In this document: positions 27,124 to 36,080 of the stretch, in pieces | How the letters are laid out: the number at the start of each line of letters is the position of its first letter | Position numbering within the stretch: the stretch's first letter is position 1 | DNA from: Amycolatopsis sacchari | GTDB lineage: Bacteria > Actinomycetota > Actinomycetes > Mycobacteriales > Pseudonocardiaceae | Assembly (NCBI RefSeq): GCF_900114035.1 | Contig: NZ_FORP01000009.1 | Span: forward strand, 167,710-231,709 | Reading direction: 5' to 3' | Length of the DNA stretch: 64,000 nucleotides | The notes under the pieces: model-generated | The model's input: the letters and a program-made list of their open reading frames with translations, nothing else | Told to the model about the DNA's origin: nothing | The model's database searches: none | Position numbers and translations under genes: made by a program

Positions 27124-28262
27124 TGACCGCCATGTCCGACGAACGGGCGCCGTTGGAGCAGCCCCGCCCCAAGGCCGTCCGCACGATCGCCTACTTCATC
27201 ACCGGTTTCCCGCTGCACCTCGTGCAGTTCGTGCTGACCGTGGTGCTGCTGGGCGTCGGCCTCGCGACCGTGGTGATCTGGGTGGGCATCCCGCTGCTGA
27301 TGTTCACCACGAGCATGGTGCGCGGGTTCGGCGACCTGGAACGCCGCTACGTCCGCCGGATGCTGGACTCGCCGCTGCCGCCGGTGGAGCGCGCCCCGGC
27401 CGAGGGCGGCGTGCTCCGGCGCTGGCGGTACCGCCTGGTGGACCCGACCACGTGGCGGGACCTCGGGTACGTCCTGGCGGCGCTCCCGTTGAGCGCCGTC
27501 GAGTTCGCCGTCGGGCTCGCGTCGATCATCCTGCTGCCGATGGCGATCTGGGTGGCGCCGTGGATCGGCTGGGCCCACGGTTCGCTCGCGCTCGCGCTGC
27601 TCGGCCCGAACCGCGCGAAGCGGCTCGAAGCGAAGGCCCAGCGCCTGCAGGCGTCCCGGGCGCGTGGCGTGGACGCGGCGGAGGCGGAGCGGCGCCGGAT
27701 CGAGCGCGACCTGCACGACGGGGCGCAGCAACGGCTCGTGTCGGTCGCGATGAGCCTCGGGCGCGCGAAGAACAAGTTCGACAAGGACCCCGAAGCCGTG
27801 CGTGAGCTGATCGCCGAGGCCCACACCGACGCGAAGCTCGCGGTGGCGGAGCTGCGAGACCTGGCCCGCGGCATCTACCCGGCGGTGCTGGGCGACCGCG
27901 GCCTCGACGCGGCGTTGTCGGCGCAGGCGGCGAAATCGCCGATCCCCGTCGACGTGGAGGTGGACGTCGACCCGCGCCCGCCGGCCGCGGTCGAGACCAC
28001 CGCGTACTTCATCGTGGGCGAGACGCTCACCAACATCGCGAAGCACTCGGGCGCTACGGAAGCGAGCGTCAAAGTGTGGCGCACCGACGAGAAGGTCGTC
28101 GTCGAGATCACCGACAACGGGCACGGCGGCGCCGAAATCCGGCCGGGTGGCGGCCTCGCCGGGCTCGCCGACCGGGCCGCGACGATCGACGGCGTGGTGA
28201 CCGTGGTCAGCCCCGAAGGTGGTCCGACGGTGATCAGGGCCGACCTGCCCTGTGCCTGGTGA
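27120..28262 (+). CDS. NarL-type sensor histidine kinase
   Basis: 380 aa. N-terminal membrane sensor domain (four TM segments, about residues 20-160). It is followed by a HisKA_3 dimerisation helix with the phospho-acceptor His199 in RRRIERDLHDGAQQRL, and an HATPase domain (ETLTNIAKHSGATEASV, then ITDNGHGGAE and GGGLAGLADRAATIDG). It would autophosphorylate and pass phosphate to the LuxR-type regulator at 28318. ATG at 27120 lies in a 4-bp overlap with the sensor-protein stop; a second ATG follows directly. The stimulus is probably envelope-related because the sensor is membrane-embedded (inference). Confidence 0.95.
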   Translation: MMTAMSDERAPLEQPRPKAVRTIAYFITGFPLHLVQFVLTVVLLGVGLATVVIWVGIPLLMFTTSMVRGFGDLERRYVRRMLDSPLPPVERAPAEGGVLRRWRYRLVDPTTWRDLGYVLAALPLSAVEFAVGLASIILLPMAIWVAPWIGWAHGSLALALLGPNRAKRLEAKAQRLQASRARGVDAAEAERRRIERDLHDGAQQRLVSVAMSLGRAKNKFDKDPEAVRELIAEAHTDAKLAVAELRDLARGIYPAVLGDRGLDAALSAQAAKSPIPVDVEVDVDPRPPAAVETTAYFIVGETLTNIAKHSGATEASVKVWRTDEKVVVEITDNGHGGAEIRPGGGLAGLADRAATIDGVVTVVSPEGGPTVIRADLPCAW

Positions 28263-28317
28263 GCGCAGCATGAGTGAATAGCCCCGGAGAGATTTCCGGA
28301 CCTCTTGGGGGCTGCAC

Positions 28318-28962
28318 ATGCGGGTGGTGCTCGCCGAGGACGCCGTCCTCCTGCGTGCGGGGGTACAGCGGCTGCTCGCGGACGAGGACATCGAGACGGT
28401 CGCGGCGGTGGACAACGGGGACGACCTGGTCCGCGCCGCGACCGAGCACAAGCCGGACCTGGCGATCGTGGACGTGCGGATGCCGCCGACGTTCACCGAC
28501 GAGGGCCTGCGCGCGGCGCTGGCGGCCCGCGAGGCCCTGCCGGGGCTGCCGGTGCTGGTGCTGTCGCAGTACGTCGAGGAGAGCTACGCGGTCGAACTGC
28601 TGTCCGGCGGCGCGGGCGGTGTGGGATACCTGCTCAAGGAGCGGGTCGCGGACGTCGCCGAGTTCCTGGACGCGGTCCGCCGGGTAGCCAGGGGCGGCAC
28701 GGCGATCGACCCGGAGGTCATCGCCCAGCTGATGGCCCGCGGCCGCCGCAACCCGCTCGACGCGCTGACCCCGCGCGAGTCCGAGGTGCTGGGCCTGATG
28801 GCGCAGGGCCTGTCGAACACCGCGATCGGCAGCACGCTCGTCGTGTCGCAGGGCGCGGTCGAAAAGCACATCGGCAACATCTTCGCCAAGCTCGGCCTCG
28901 AAGCCAGCGCGGAGGAACACCGGCGGGTACGCGCGGTCTTGACCTACCTGGGCCGCGCCTGA
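28318..28962 (+). CDS. LuxR/NarL-type response regulator
   Basis: 214 aa. Receiver domain with acidic pair in LAEDAVLLR, phospho-acceptor Asp52 in LAIVDVRMPP, and switch Lys in GYLLKERV. The C-terminal LuxR-type HTH reads LTPRESEVLGLMAQGLSN then VVSQGAVEKHIGNIFAKLGL. It starts 55 bp after the kinase gene, same strand. Probable targets are the palindromes at 26352 (own operon) and 29267 (acyltransferase gene), which share the sequence GGTAGGGCTTnCCCnACC; binding is inferred, not shown. Confidence 0.95.
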   Translation: MRVVLAEDAVLLRAGVQRLLADEDIETVAAVDNGDDLVRAATEHKPDLAIVDVRMPPTFTDEGLRAALAAREALPGLPVLVLSQYVEESYAVELLSGGAGGVGYLLKERVADVAEFLDAVRRVARGGTAIDPEVIAQLMARGRRNPLDALTPRESEVLGLMAQGLSNTAIGSTLVVSQGAVEKHIGNIFAKLGLEASAEEHRRVRAVLTYLGRA

Positions 28963-29053
28963 GGAACTCACCCGATCCGACGGCGGCAAACCCCCGCTCG
29001 CTCCCCTACCATGGGCGGACGTCGCTGTGCTCGATCAACCGGAAAGGGGCACG

Positions 29054-29266
29054 ATGACCGAGGTGAGCGTCCGCTTCTTCGGCGGGCCCCTGGACGGCCG
29101 GGTGCAACCGCTCGGCGACACCGAACCCGTCTCGGGCACGCTGATGAGGCACGTCCACCTGCACGACGGGCCGAAGATCGAAACCCACTACCGGCTCGGC
29201 TACACGCCGGAGACCGGCTGGGAGTACCGGCTGTGCGGGCTGGCCACCGAGGTCGACGAGACCTGA
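29054..29266 (+). CDS. Small conserved hypothetical protein
   Basis: 70 aa, soluble, no Cys except one. It begins TEVSVRFFGGPLDGRVQPL and ends in GWEYRLCGLATEVDET, a beta-rich pattern that looks like a compact domain. ATG has GGAAAGGGG upstream. It lies between the two-component system and the acyltransferase, all on the plus strand. Its last codons overlap the palindrome upstream of the acyltransferase. Function unknown. Confidence 0.7.
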   Translation: MTEVSVRFFGGPLDGRVQPLGDTEPVSGTLMRHVHLHDGPKIETHYRLGYTPETGWEYRLCGLATEVDET

Positions 29267-29286
29267 GGTAGGGCTTTCCCCACCTC
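29265..29286 (+). promoter_or_regulatory. Palindromic operator upstream of the acyltransferase gene
   Basis: GAGGTAGGG-CTTT-CCCCACCTC, 9-4-9 with one mismatch. It matches the palindrome upstream of the two-component operon (GGTAGGGCTTnCCCnACC core). It is about 80 bp upstream of the acyltransferase start, the same spacing as at the first site, suggesting co-regulation. Confidence 0.62.
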
Positions 29287-29365
29287 TGCCCCTGGCCCTC
29301 GCCCGACCGGGAAACGGCGGCTGACCTGGCTGTTCCCGCGCCCGCTTTCCAGCAGGCTGCTGGAC

Positions 29366-30631
29366 ATGCAGACATCCCAGCGGGACACCTTCCTCGACGT
29401 CCTCCGCGCCGGCGCGATCCTCGCGGTGATCTCCCAGCACTGGCTCATGCCCGTGCTGAGCTACCACGACGGGCGCCTCGCGACGGGGAACGCGCTCGCC
29501 ACTCCCGGCTGGGCGATCTTGACCTGGTTGTCAAACGTGATGCCACTTGTTTTCTTCGCCGGCGGGGCGGCCAACCACCTGTCACTGGCGCGCGCCGCCT
29601 CGTCCCGCGACTGGCTGGGTGCGCGACTCGGCCGCCTGCTGCTGCCGGTGCTGCCGCTCGCCGCCGTGTGGCTGGCCGCACCGGCGCTGCTGCGTGATCT
29701 CGGGGCGCCGGAGCAACCGGTCGAGGTGGCCGGCGCGATCGCCGGGCAGCTGCTGTGGTTCCTCGCGGTGTACCTGCTGACCGTGGTCGCGACGCCGCTG
29801 ATGGCCGCCGCCCACCGCCGGTGGGGGCTGGCGGTGCCCGCCGCGCTCGGGGTCGCGGCCGTGCTCGTGGACGTCGTGCGCTTCGAAGGCTTCGGCATCG
29901 TCGGCTACGCCAACGCCGTGTTCGTGTGGCTGGCCGTGCACCAGCTCGGGTTCGCCTACGTGGACGGCAAGCTGGGCCGGCTGGAGCGGAAGCCCGCGCT
30001 CGCACTGGCCGCCGCCGGGTTCGGCGTCACCGCGCTGGCGGTCGCGTTCGGTCCGTACCCGATGAGCATGATCGGCATGCCGGGCGCGCCGGTGTCGAAC
30101 ATGAGCCCGCCGTCCGCGGTCCTGCTGAGCGTCACCGTCGGACAGCTCGGGCTCGCCCTCGCGTTCCGCCCGCAGCTGCGGGCGTTCGCCGCACGCCCGT
30201 CGGCCGCCGCGGCGCTGGGGTGGATCAACCGCCGGTTCATGAGCGTCTACCTGTGGCACATGCCCGCACTGGTGGTCGTGGCGGGGATCAGCGTCCTCGG
30301 CTTCGGCTACGCGACCCCGGAACCGGGCAGCCTGCGCTGGCTCGCCGCCGCCCCGGTGTGGTTCGCCGCGGCCGCTGCCGTGCTCCTGGTGCTGCTGCGC
30401 GTGTTCGCCCGCTTCGAGACCCGGCGCCTCCCGGCGGGCCCGCCCGCGCCGGCGCCCCAGCTCGTCGGAGCCGCCCTGCTCGGTTCGGCGGGACTGCTCG
30501 GCCTCGCCGCACGCGGGTTCACCACCCCGCTCGGCGGCGGGGTGCTGGCCAGTGCACTGCCCTGGGTGGCGCTCGTGCTCGCGGCGACCGCGGTGGCGAC
30601 CCGCCGCACGCCGGTGCTGGTCAGAGGCTGA
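29366..30631 (+). CDS. Membrane acyltransferase (acyltransferase 3 / OafA-like)
   Basis: 421-aa integral membrane protein with about ten TM helices. Acyltransferase-3 features: DTFLDVLRAGAILAVISQHW with the conserved Arg and catalytic His early in the protein, and RFMSVYLWHMPALVVVAG near the end. It would transfer an acyl group to a cell-surface sugar, glycolipid or secreted metabolite. The upstream palindrome links it to the neighbouring two-component system, so surface modification in response to envelope stress is a reasonable guess. The 3' end overlaps the convergent gene by 11 bp. Confidence 0.88.
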   Translation: MQTSQRDTFLDVLRAGAILAVISQHWLMPVLSYHDGRLATGNALATPGWAILTWLSNVMPLVFFAGGAANHLSLARAASSRDWLGARLGRLLLPVLPLAAVWLAAPALLRDLGAPEQPVEVAGAIAGQLLWFLAVYLLTVVATPLMAAAHRRWGLAVPAALGVAAVLVDVVRFEGFGIVGYANAVFVWLAVHQLGFAYVDGKLGRLERKPALALAAAGFGVTALAVAFGPYPMSMIGMPGAPVSNMSPPSAVLLSVTVGQLGLALAFRPQLRAFAARPSAAAALGWINRRFMSVYLWHMPALVVVAGISVLGFGYATPEPGSLRWLAAAPVWFAAAAAVLLVLLRVFARFETRRLPAGPPAPAPQLVGAALLGSAGLLGLAARGFTTPLGGGVLASALPWVALVLAATAVATRRTPVLVRG

Positions 30632-31520
30632 GCAACCGGGCCGGGGTGTCGTGCAGGACGGCCCGCAGGAAGTCCGTTCCGAGGCGATCGTCGGCCGCCC
30701 AGCCGGCGATCGCCCTCAGCTGCGTGGCGTAGGAGTAGGGGATGTTCGGGAAGTCGGTGCCCAGCGCCACGCGGTCGGCGATCCCGGCGAGGCGGTCGAG
30801 CCAGTTCCCGGGCAGGGGCATGAGTTTCTCGCTGAACGGCACGCCGACCATCGTCGTGTCGATGTGCACACGCGGGTACCGCTCCACGAGGTCGAACGCG
30901 GCTTCGTAGTCGGGCATCCCGGCGTGTGCGAGCACGGCGACGAGCCGCGGGTGCCGCGCCAGGACCTCGCCGAACACGTCGAGCCCGGTGTACGGCCCGC
31001 GCTCGGGCCCGTGCCCGGCGTGCACGACGACGGGCACCCCGGCGTCGGAGATCGCACCCCACACCGGGTCCAGCAGCTCGTCACGCGGGTCGTACGCACC
31101 GACCTGGACGTGTGCCTTGAAGCAGCGGACCCCCGCCCGCAGAGCGTCGTCCACATAGGACGCCGCCGACGGTTCGGGGAAGAACGTCGCGGTCCGCACC
31201 GCGGCGGGCACGCGTTCGGCGAACTCGGCGAGCCACCCGTTCAGCCACTCGGCCATCCCGGGCTTGTGCGGGTACGCCAGCGGCGCGTACCGGACCACAC
31301 CGAACGATTCGAGCAACGCGATCCGGTCGTCCTCGGGCTGCCGGTACCAGATGGGCCACGCCGCGCCCACCCGCTCCTCGACGCGGTCGAAATAGGCCCA
31401 GACCTTGGTCAGCATCCGCTCGGGCAGGAAGTGCAGGTGCAGGTCGACCAGCCCGTCGAGCCCGAGCGAGCGCACCCACCCCGCGATGTCCTCGTCGCGC
31501 TCGGGCCCCGGTGCCGTCAA
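30621..31520 (-). CDS. Amidohydrolase-family metal-dependent hydrolase
   Basis: 299 aa, TIM-barrel hydrolase of the amidohydrolase 2 type. Metal ligands are in [11 protein letters not shown] near the N-terminus and HAGHGPERG in the middle; [13 protein letters not shown] gives the late Asp. [12 protein letters not shown] holds a Lys at the place of a possible carboxylated lysine. It starts with TTG whose last two bases open the smpB stop codon (TTGA), so its translation depends on smpB. Role unknown; probably a decarboxylase or lactonase-like enzyme. Confidence 0.82.
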   Translation of the reverse strand: MTAPGPERDEDIAGWVRSLGLDGLVDLHLHFLPERMLTKVWAYFDRVEERVGAAWPIWYRQPEDDRIALLESFGVVRYAPLAYPHKPGMAEWLNGWLAEFAERVPAAVRTATFFPEPSAASYVDDALRAGVRCFKAHVQVGAYDPRDELLDPVWGAISDAGVPVVVHAGHGPERGPYTGLDVFGEVLARHPRLVAVLAHAGMPDYEAAFDLVERYPRVHIDTTMVGVPFSEKLMPLPGNWLDRLAGIADRVALGTDFPNIPYSYATQLRAIAGWAADDRLGTDFLRAVLHDTPARLLSL

Positions 31521-31993
31521 CGGCGCCCCTTCAGCGCCCGTCCCATCGCGCGCGTCATCTCACGCTGGGCGTCCCGCTTCGCGAGCGCCTGCCGCTTGTC
31601 GTAGGACTTCTTGCCCTTCGCGAGCGCGAGTTCGACCTTGACCTTGCCGTCCTTGAAGTACAGCGACAGCGGGACCAGGCTCAGCCCGCTCTCCTTCGTC
31701 TTGCCGATCAGCTTCTCGATCTCGCCGCGGTGCAGCAGCAGCTTCCGGTGCCGGCGCGCCTCGTGGTTGGTCCACGTGCCGTGCTCGTACTCCGGGATGT
31801 GCAGGTTGCGCAGCCAGACCTCGCCGTCGTCCACGGTGGCGAACGAGTCCACGAGCGACGCGCGGCCCGCGCGCAGGCTCTTCACCTCGGTGCCCATCAG
31901 CGCGATCCCGGCCTCGTAGGTGTCCAGCACCTCGTAGTCGTGCCGCGCCCTGCGGTTCGACGCGATCACCTTCTGGCCACGTTCTTTGGGCAT
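31517..31993 (-). CDS. smpB: SsrA-binding protein SmpB
   Basis: 158-aa small OB-fold protein that delivers tmRNA to stalled ribosomes. The conserved core is complete: [48 protein letters not shown], and a basic tail [20 protein letters not shown]. It is transcribed with ftsE, ftsX and prfB upstream on the same strand, an order widespread in actinobacteria; ftsX ends 10 bp before its start. The tmRNA gene lies 5.2 kb away on the same strand. Confidence 0.97.
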   Translation of the reverse strand: MPKERGQKVIASNRRARHDYEVLDTYEAGIALMGTEVKSLRAGRASLVDSFATVDDGEVWLRNLHIPEYEHGTWTNHEARRHRKLLLHRGEIEKLIGKTKESGLSLVPLSLYFKDGKVKVELALAKGKKSYDKRQALAKRDAQREMTRAMGRALKGRR

Positions 31994-32003
31994 AACGACC
32001 AGT

Positions 32004-32900
32004 CTAATGGCGAACGTAGAGCCGCAGCGTCACATAACCCGTCGTGGCCGAGATGATGATCGACGCGAGCAGCAGCCACGGCGCCGTGACGATGATGTCC
32101 AGCACCTCGATCTTCGGGATGATGCCCGAGGTCACGCCCAGGATCCGGTCGAGGAACGCGTACTTCAGCCCGATCAGCCCGCCGACGGACAGCACCCAGC
32201 CGACGATGCCGGTCATCACCGCCTCGAGCAGGAACGGCAGCTGCGTGTACCACCGCGTGGCGCCGACCAGGCGCATGATGCCGACCTCCGTGCGGCGCGT
32301 GAACGCCGAGATCTGCACGGTGTTGGAGATCAGCAGGAGCGCGGCGAGCGCCTGGACGAGCGCGACGACGAACGTCACGTCCCGGACGGCGCCGAGCAGG
32401 CCGAAGAAGCGGTCCAGGAACTGCTTCTGGTCCTCGATGCGGTCGACGCCGGGCTGCTTGCCGTACTGCTGGCTGATGATCTCGCTGCGGCTCGGGTCGT
32501 GCAGCTTGATCTGCAGCGACGCCGGCAGCGCCTCGGGCCGCGCGGACTGCACCAGGATCGGGTTGTCCTGGAAGATCCTCTTGAACCGCTCGTAGGCCTG
32601 GTCGCGGTTCTCGAACACCACCGACTCGACGGCCGGGTTGTTCTGGACGTCCTGCCGCAGGCTCCGGCACGGGTCGGCCGAGCAGTCCTTGTCGTTCGCG
32701 CTGACGTCCTGCGTCAGGTAGATCGACACCTCGACGTCGGCCATGTAGTCGACCTGCATCTTGTCGATCGTGCGCACGACCAGCAGACCGCCGCCGAGCA
32801 TGCCGAGCGAGACCGCGGTGGTGATGATCATCGCGATGGTCATCGTGATGTTCCGGCGCAGACCGGTGAAGACCTCGCTGAAGACGAAACTTGCGCGCAT
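32004..32900 (-). CDS. ftsX: Cell division protein FtsX (permease-like subunit)
   Basis: 298 aa with four TM helices. The first is near residue 25, followed by a large extracytoplasmic loop (about residues 45-170) holding a Cys pair ([11 protein letters not shown]), then three C-terminal helices with [20 protein letters not shown]. With FtsE it forms an ABC-like complex at the divisome that activates peptidoglycan hydrolases from outside. It lies 99 bp downstream of ftsE. Confidence 0.97.
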   Translation of the reverse strand: MRASFVFSEVFTGLRRNITMTIAMIITTAVSLGMLGGGLLVVRTIDKMQVDYMADVEVSIYLTQDVSANDKDCSADPCRSLRQDVQNNPAVESVVFENRDQAYERFKRIFQDNPILVQSARPEALPASLQIKLHDPSRSEIISQQYGKQPGVDRIEDQKQFLDRFFGLLGAVRDVTFVVALVQALAALLLISNTVQISAFTRRTEVGIMRLVGATRWYTQLPFLLEAVMTGIVGWVLSVGGLIGLKYAFLDRILGVTSGIIPKIEVLDIIVTAPWLLLASIIISATTGYVTLRLYVRH

Positions 32901-32999
32901 CGGGGATTGGGTCCTTGGGTCGGGGTCGGCTGCGGCGCGAAGCGCCTCGATCGGGGGTGGTGGTCGGGCGACGGGCGGGCTGGGACGGTAGCGGGGGAA

Positions 33000-33689
33000 C
33001 TACCTGCCGACGCCGTACACGCCGCGGGCGTCGTCGCGGATCACCCGGCCGTACTGCAGCTCGACCACCCTCCGGCGCATCGAGTCCACGATGGAGTGGT
33101 CGTGCGTCGCCATGAGGACGGTGGTCCCGGTGCGGTTGATGCGCTCGAGCAGCAGCATGATGTCCTGGCTGGTGTCGGGGTCGAGGTTCCCGGTCGGCTC
33201 GTCGGCGAGCAGCACGAGCGGCCGGTTCACGAAGGCCCGCGCGATCGCGACGCGCTGCTGCTCACCACCGGAGAGCTCGTTGGGCATCCGGTCGGCCTTG
33301 CCGTCGAGACCGACCAGCTCCAGCACCTCGGGCACCACCTTGCGGATGGTGTGCTTCGGCTTGCCGATGACCTCGAGCGCGAACGCGACGTTGCCCGCGA
33401 CGGTCTTGTTGCCCAGCAGCCGGAAGTCCTGGAAGACGCAGCCGATGGTCTGCCGCAGCCGGGGGATCCTGCGGCGGGCCATCTTGGCGACGTCGAAGTT
33501 CGACACGAAGACCCGGCCCTTGGTGGGCACCTCCTCCCGCAGCAGGAGCCGCAGGAACGTCGACTTACCGGACCCGGAGGGCCCGATCAGGAAGACGAAC
33601 TCGCCTTTGTCCACGTCGACGGACACGTTCTCGAGTGCGGGACGTGTCGACGTCTTGTAAACCTTGGAGACACTGTCGAGCCGGATCAC
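33000..33689 (-). CDS. ftsE: Cell division ATP-binding protein FtsE
   Basis: 229-aa ABC ATPase. Walker [10 protein letters not shown], signature LSGGEQQRV, Walker [14 protein letters not shown] and the switch His in [10 protein letters not shown] are all intact. It powers FtsX at the division site. prfB lies 98 bp upstream and ftsX 99 bp downstream, both on the same strand. Confidence 0.97.
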   Translation of the reverse strand: MIRLDSVSKVYKTSTRPALENVSVDVDKGEFVFLIGPSGSGKSTFLRLLLREEVPTKGRVFVSNFDVAKMARRRIPRLRQTIGCVFQDFRLLGNKTVAGNVAFALEVIGKPKHTIRKVVPEVLELVGLDGKADRMPNELSGGEQQRVAIARAFVNRPLVLLADEPTGNLDPDTSQDIMLLLERINRTGTTVLMATHDHSIVDSMRRRVVELQYGRVIRDDARGVYGVGR

Positions 33690-33787
33690 GGTGGGCCATC
33701 CTACTGGGAGGCACCGTTAAGCCCGGGTAGGCATCTGTCCCCGGTTCGGAGCAGAGGAAATCACGCGCAGTGACGTCCTCGCGCCGC

Positions 33788-34891
33788 TTACGCCACCGCC
33801 GCTTGCTTGCGCCAGCGGATGCCGGCCTCGAGGAAGCCGTCGATGTCGCCGTCGAGCACCGCGCTCGGGTTGCCGACCTCGTACTCGGTGCGCAGGTCCT
33901 TGACCATCTGGTACGGGTGCAGGACGTAGGAGCGCATCTGGTTGCCCCAGCTGGACCCGCTGTCCTTGAGCGCGTCGAGCTCGGCCCGCTCCTCTTCCTT
34001 CTTGCGCTGCAGCAGCTTGGCCTGCAGCACCTTGAGGGCGGCCGCCTTGTTCTGCAGCTGCGACTTCTCGTTCTGGCAGGAGACGACGATGCCGGTCGGC
34101 AGGTGCGTGATGCGCACGGCCGAGTCGGTGGTGTTGACGCTCTGCCCACCGGGGCCGGAGGAACGGAACACGTCGACCCGGATGTCCTTCTCCGGGATGT
34201 CGACGTGGTCGACCTCTTCCACTTCCGGCAGGACCTCGACGTGCGCGAAGGAGGTCTGCCTGCGGCTCTGGTTGTCGAACGGCGAGATGCGCACGAGCCG
34301 GTGGGTGCCCTGCTCGACGGACAGGGTGCCGTAGACGTAGGGCGCGCTGACCTTGAACGTGGCCGACTTGATGCCCGCCTCTTCGGCGTAGGAGATGTCG
34401 TAGACCTCGGTCGGGTAGCCGTGCCGCTCGGCCCAGCGCAGGTACATGCGCATGAGCATCTCGGCCCAGTCGGCCGCGTCGACGCCGCCCGCCTCGGAGC
34501 GGATGGTGACGACGGCGTTGCGGTCGTCGTACTCACCGGACAGGAGCGTGCGGACTTCGAGCGCGTCGACGTCCTTCGCGAGCTGTCCCAGCTCGGACTC
34601 GGCCTCGGTGCGGCTCGCGGCGTCGCCCTCGGCCTCGGCGAGCTCCCACAGGACGCTCAGGTCGTCGAGGCGCTGGCGCAGGTCGGTGACGCGGCGCAGC
34701 TCGGCCTGGCGGTGGGAGAGCTGGCTGGTGACCTTCTGGGCCGCCTCGGGGTCGTCCCAGAGGTCGGGCGCGGAGGCCTGCTGCTCCAGGTCGGCGACCT
34801 GGGCACGCAGGGCGTCCAGGTCCATGACGGCCTCGACCTGCCCCAGCTTGCCGGCGAGGTCTTTCAGGTCGGTTTCGAAGTCACCACTCAC
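33788..34891 (-). CDS. prfB: Peptide chain release factor 2
   Basis: 367-aa RF2 that reads UGA and UAA. The anticodon-like tripeptide SPF is in [14 protein letters not shown], and the GGQ catalytic motif is in [17 protein letters not shown]. The GTG at 34891 ([16 protein letters not shown]) is used; the open frame extends nine codons upstream. Unlike E. coli there is no in-frame UGA near the start, so no programmed frameshift is needed. It is at the head of the prfB, ftsE, ftsX, smpB cluster. Confidence 0.96.
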   Translation of the reverse strand: MSGDFETDLKDLAGKLGQVEAVMDLDALRAQVADLEQQASAPDLWDDPEAAQKVTSQLSHRQAELRRVTDLRQRLDDLSVLWELAEAEGDAASRTEAESELGQLAKDVDALEVRTLLSGEYDDRNAVVTIRSEAGGVDAADWAEMLMRMYLRWAERHGYPTEVYDISYAEEAGIKSATFKVSAPYVYGTLSVEQGTHRLVRISPFDNQSRRQTSFAHVEVLPEVEEVDHVDIPEKDIRVDVFRSSGPGGQSVNTTDSAVRITHLPTGIVVSCQNEKSQLQNKAAALKVLQAKLLQRKKEEERAELDALKDSGSSWGNQMRSYVLHPYQMVKDLRTEYEVGNPSAVLDGDIDGFLEAGIRWRKQAAVA

Positions 34892-34955
34892 AACCCTCAA
34901 GGTTACGGCAAGCGCCACGGCCGGTTACGCCGAACCGGCCGTGGCGGCCGTAGCC

Positions 34956-35456
34956 TCAGGCCTGCGGGATGGCGTCGACCAGCTTGAGCGCGGCCCTGGC
35001 GTGCGCCTGGCCGAACTCGGCGACCGCCTTGACGTAGGGGTCGTCGGCGGCCTTGACGGCGGCCTTGGCCTCGTCGAGTTCCTGGCTGTAGGTCGCCCTG
35101 GCCTTCTCGATGAGCGCGGTGCGCTGCTTGGCGGTCAGCGAACCGGCGTGCACGAGCCGCAGGATGAGCGGGCTGCGCAGGTGGTCGGGGGCGGCCTCCG
35201 AGCTGAGCCAGGCCTTGAAGGCCTTCTTGCCCGCCGCGGTGATGGCGTACTGCTGGCTGGAGCGGGGACCCTGCTTGCCGAGCCGGACGAGCCCTTCCTT
35301 GGCGAGCGCGGGCAGTTCCCGGTACACCTGACTGCGCGTCACGCTGAAGAAGGCGCCGAAACGCTCCTCCGCGCTCGCGACCAGCTGTCCACCGGTCGCC
35401 GGACCGTCCTGGAGCAGACCAAGCAATGCCGCTGCTGTCGCATTCAGTTCAGACAC
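34956..35456 (-). CDS. PadR-like winged-helix transcriptional regulator
   Basis: 166 aa. N-terminal winged helix of the PadR type: ALLGLLQDGPATGGQLVA, then FSVTRSQVYRELPALAKEGL and QYAITAAGKKAFKAWL. The C-terminal part is helical and charged (KARATYSQELDEAKAAVKAA), suited for dimerisation. GTG at 35456 fits the conserved start (SELNATAAALLGLL); SD is weak. It ends 64 bp upstream of prfB in the same orientation. Ligand and targets unknown; no PadR-controlled gene is obvious nearby. Confidence 0.85.
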   Translation of the reverse strand: MSELNATAAALLGLLQDGPATGGQLVASAEERFGAFFSVTRSQVYRELPALAKEGLVRLGKQGPRSSQQYAITAAGKKAFKAWLSSEAAPDHLRSPLILRLVHAGSLTAKQRTALIEKARATYSQELDEAKAAVKAADDPYVKAVAEFGQAHARAALKLVDAIPQA

Positions 35457-35567
35457 GACACCACAGTCCCACTTTTCGCCGGATCTGTCCACAGTGGCCT
35501 CGCGCTCCGTCCACAATGGCCACTGAAATCCGCCATCCGGCCCAACCAGCGCTCCCCCACCCGCACG

Positions 35568-35602
35568 AAAAAGGAGACCCGGCCCATCCGGACCGGGTCT
35601 CC
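35568..35602 (-). terminator. Terminator of the first initiator tRNA gene
   Basis: On the minus strand GGAGACCCGG pairs with CCGGGTCTCC across a 10-base loop, followed by TTTTTCG, 6 bp past the tRNA 3' end. Confidence 0.88.
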
Positions 35603-35608
35603 GTGCAG

Positions 35609-35682
35609 TAGCGGGGACAGGATTTGAACCTGCGACCTCTGGGTTATGAGCCCAGCGAGCTACCGAGCTGCTCCACCCCGCG
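35609..35682 (-). tRNA. Initiator tRNA-fMet (CAT), copy 1
   Basis: 74-nt cloverleaf starting CGCGGGGTGGAGCAGC, anticodon loop CTCATAA. Three G-C pairs close the anticodon stem (TGGG and CCCA), and the first base pair is not Watson-Crick (C1 against U72); both are initiator hallmarks. CCA is not encoded. The same sequence is repeated exactly at 35949-36022. Confidence 0.96.
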
Positions 35683-35699
35683 CTGTAAAAACCACTATA

Positions 35700-35893
35700 C
35701 ACACCCACCCCACCCCCACACCCACCACCCCCACCCACCGTCCACACCAGACCCGCCCCCACCCACCACCCACCCACCGGCACCCGCCCACACGACCGGC
35801 ACCGCGATGGGGGGCAAGGGGGCGAAGCCCCCAAGGGGGTGCAGGGGGCGGAGCCCTCCTGCCGGGGGTCTGGGGGTCCGACCCCCAGGACAA
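35700..35893. repeat. C-rich stretch and REP-like palindromic element between the two tRNAs
   Basis: 35700-35800 is an extreme CA/CCC-rich tract on the plus strand with almost no G. 35806-35893 is a set of short G-run/C-run hairpins (GGGGGCGAAGCCCCC, GGGGGTCTGGGGGTCCGA and CCCCC). I recall such elements as dispersed repeats in actinomycete intergenic regions. No gene is supported here. Confidence 0.6.
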
Positions 35894-35900
35894 ATGCGAA

Positions 35901-35939
35901 GGAGCCCTACATCCGCGCTTTCCGCGGACACAGGGCTCC
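35901..35939 (-). terminator. Probable terminator of the second initiator tRNA gene
   Basis: Outer stem GGAGCCCT and AGGGCTCC with an inner CCGCG hairpin, 10 bp past the tRNA 3' end on the minus strand. The T-tract is weak (TTCGCATTT). Confidence 0.65.
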
Positions 35940-35948
35940 CAAGCTCCG

Positions 35949-36022
35949 TAGCGGGGACAGGATTTGAACCTGCGACCTCTGGGTTATGAGCCCAGCGAGC
36001 TACCGAGCTGCTCCACCCCGCG
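35949..36022 (-). tRNA. Initiator tRNA-fMet (CAT), copy 2
   Basis: Identical in sequence to the copy at 35609-35682, with the same start CGCGGGG, the same CTCATAA loop and the same three G-C anticodon-stem pairs. Separated from copy 1 by 266 bp that include a terminator and a repeat element, so each copy is probably its own transcript. Confidence 0.96.
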
Positions 36023-36080
36023 TCGTGGCACCTAGTTTACGCCCTGGTTCCGGCTAGGTGTGCCCGGGGTGCCTCCGGCC

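Noticed and set aside
30552..31604. 350-codon plus-strand gene opposite the amidohydrolase
   Set aside because: Shadow of the minus-strand amidohydrolase; it also overlaps the end of the acyltransferase gene.
33788..34891. Programmed frameshift in prfB
   Set aside because: RF2 is open in one frame from the GTG; there is no in-frame UGA with a slippery site.
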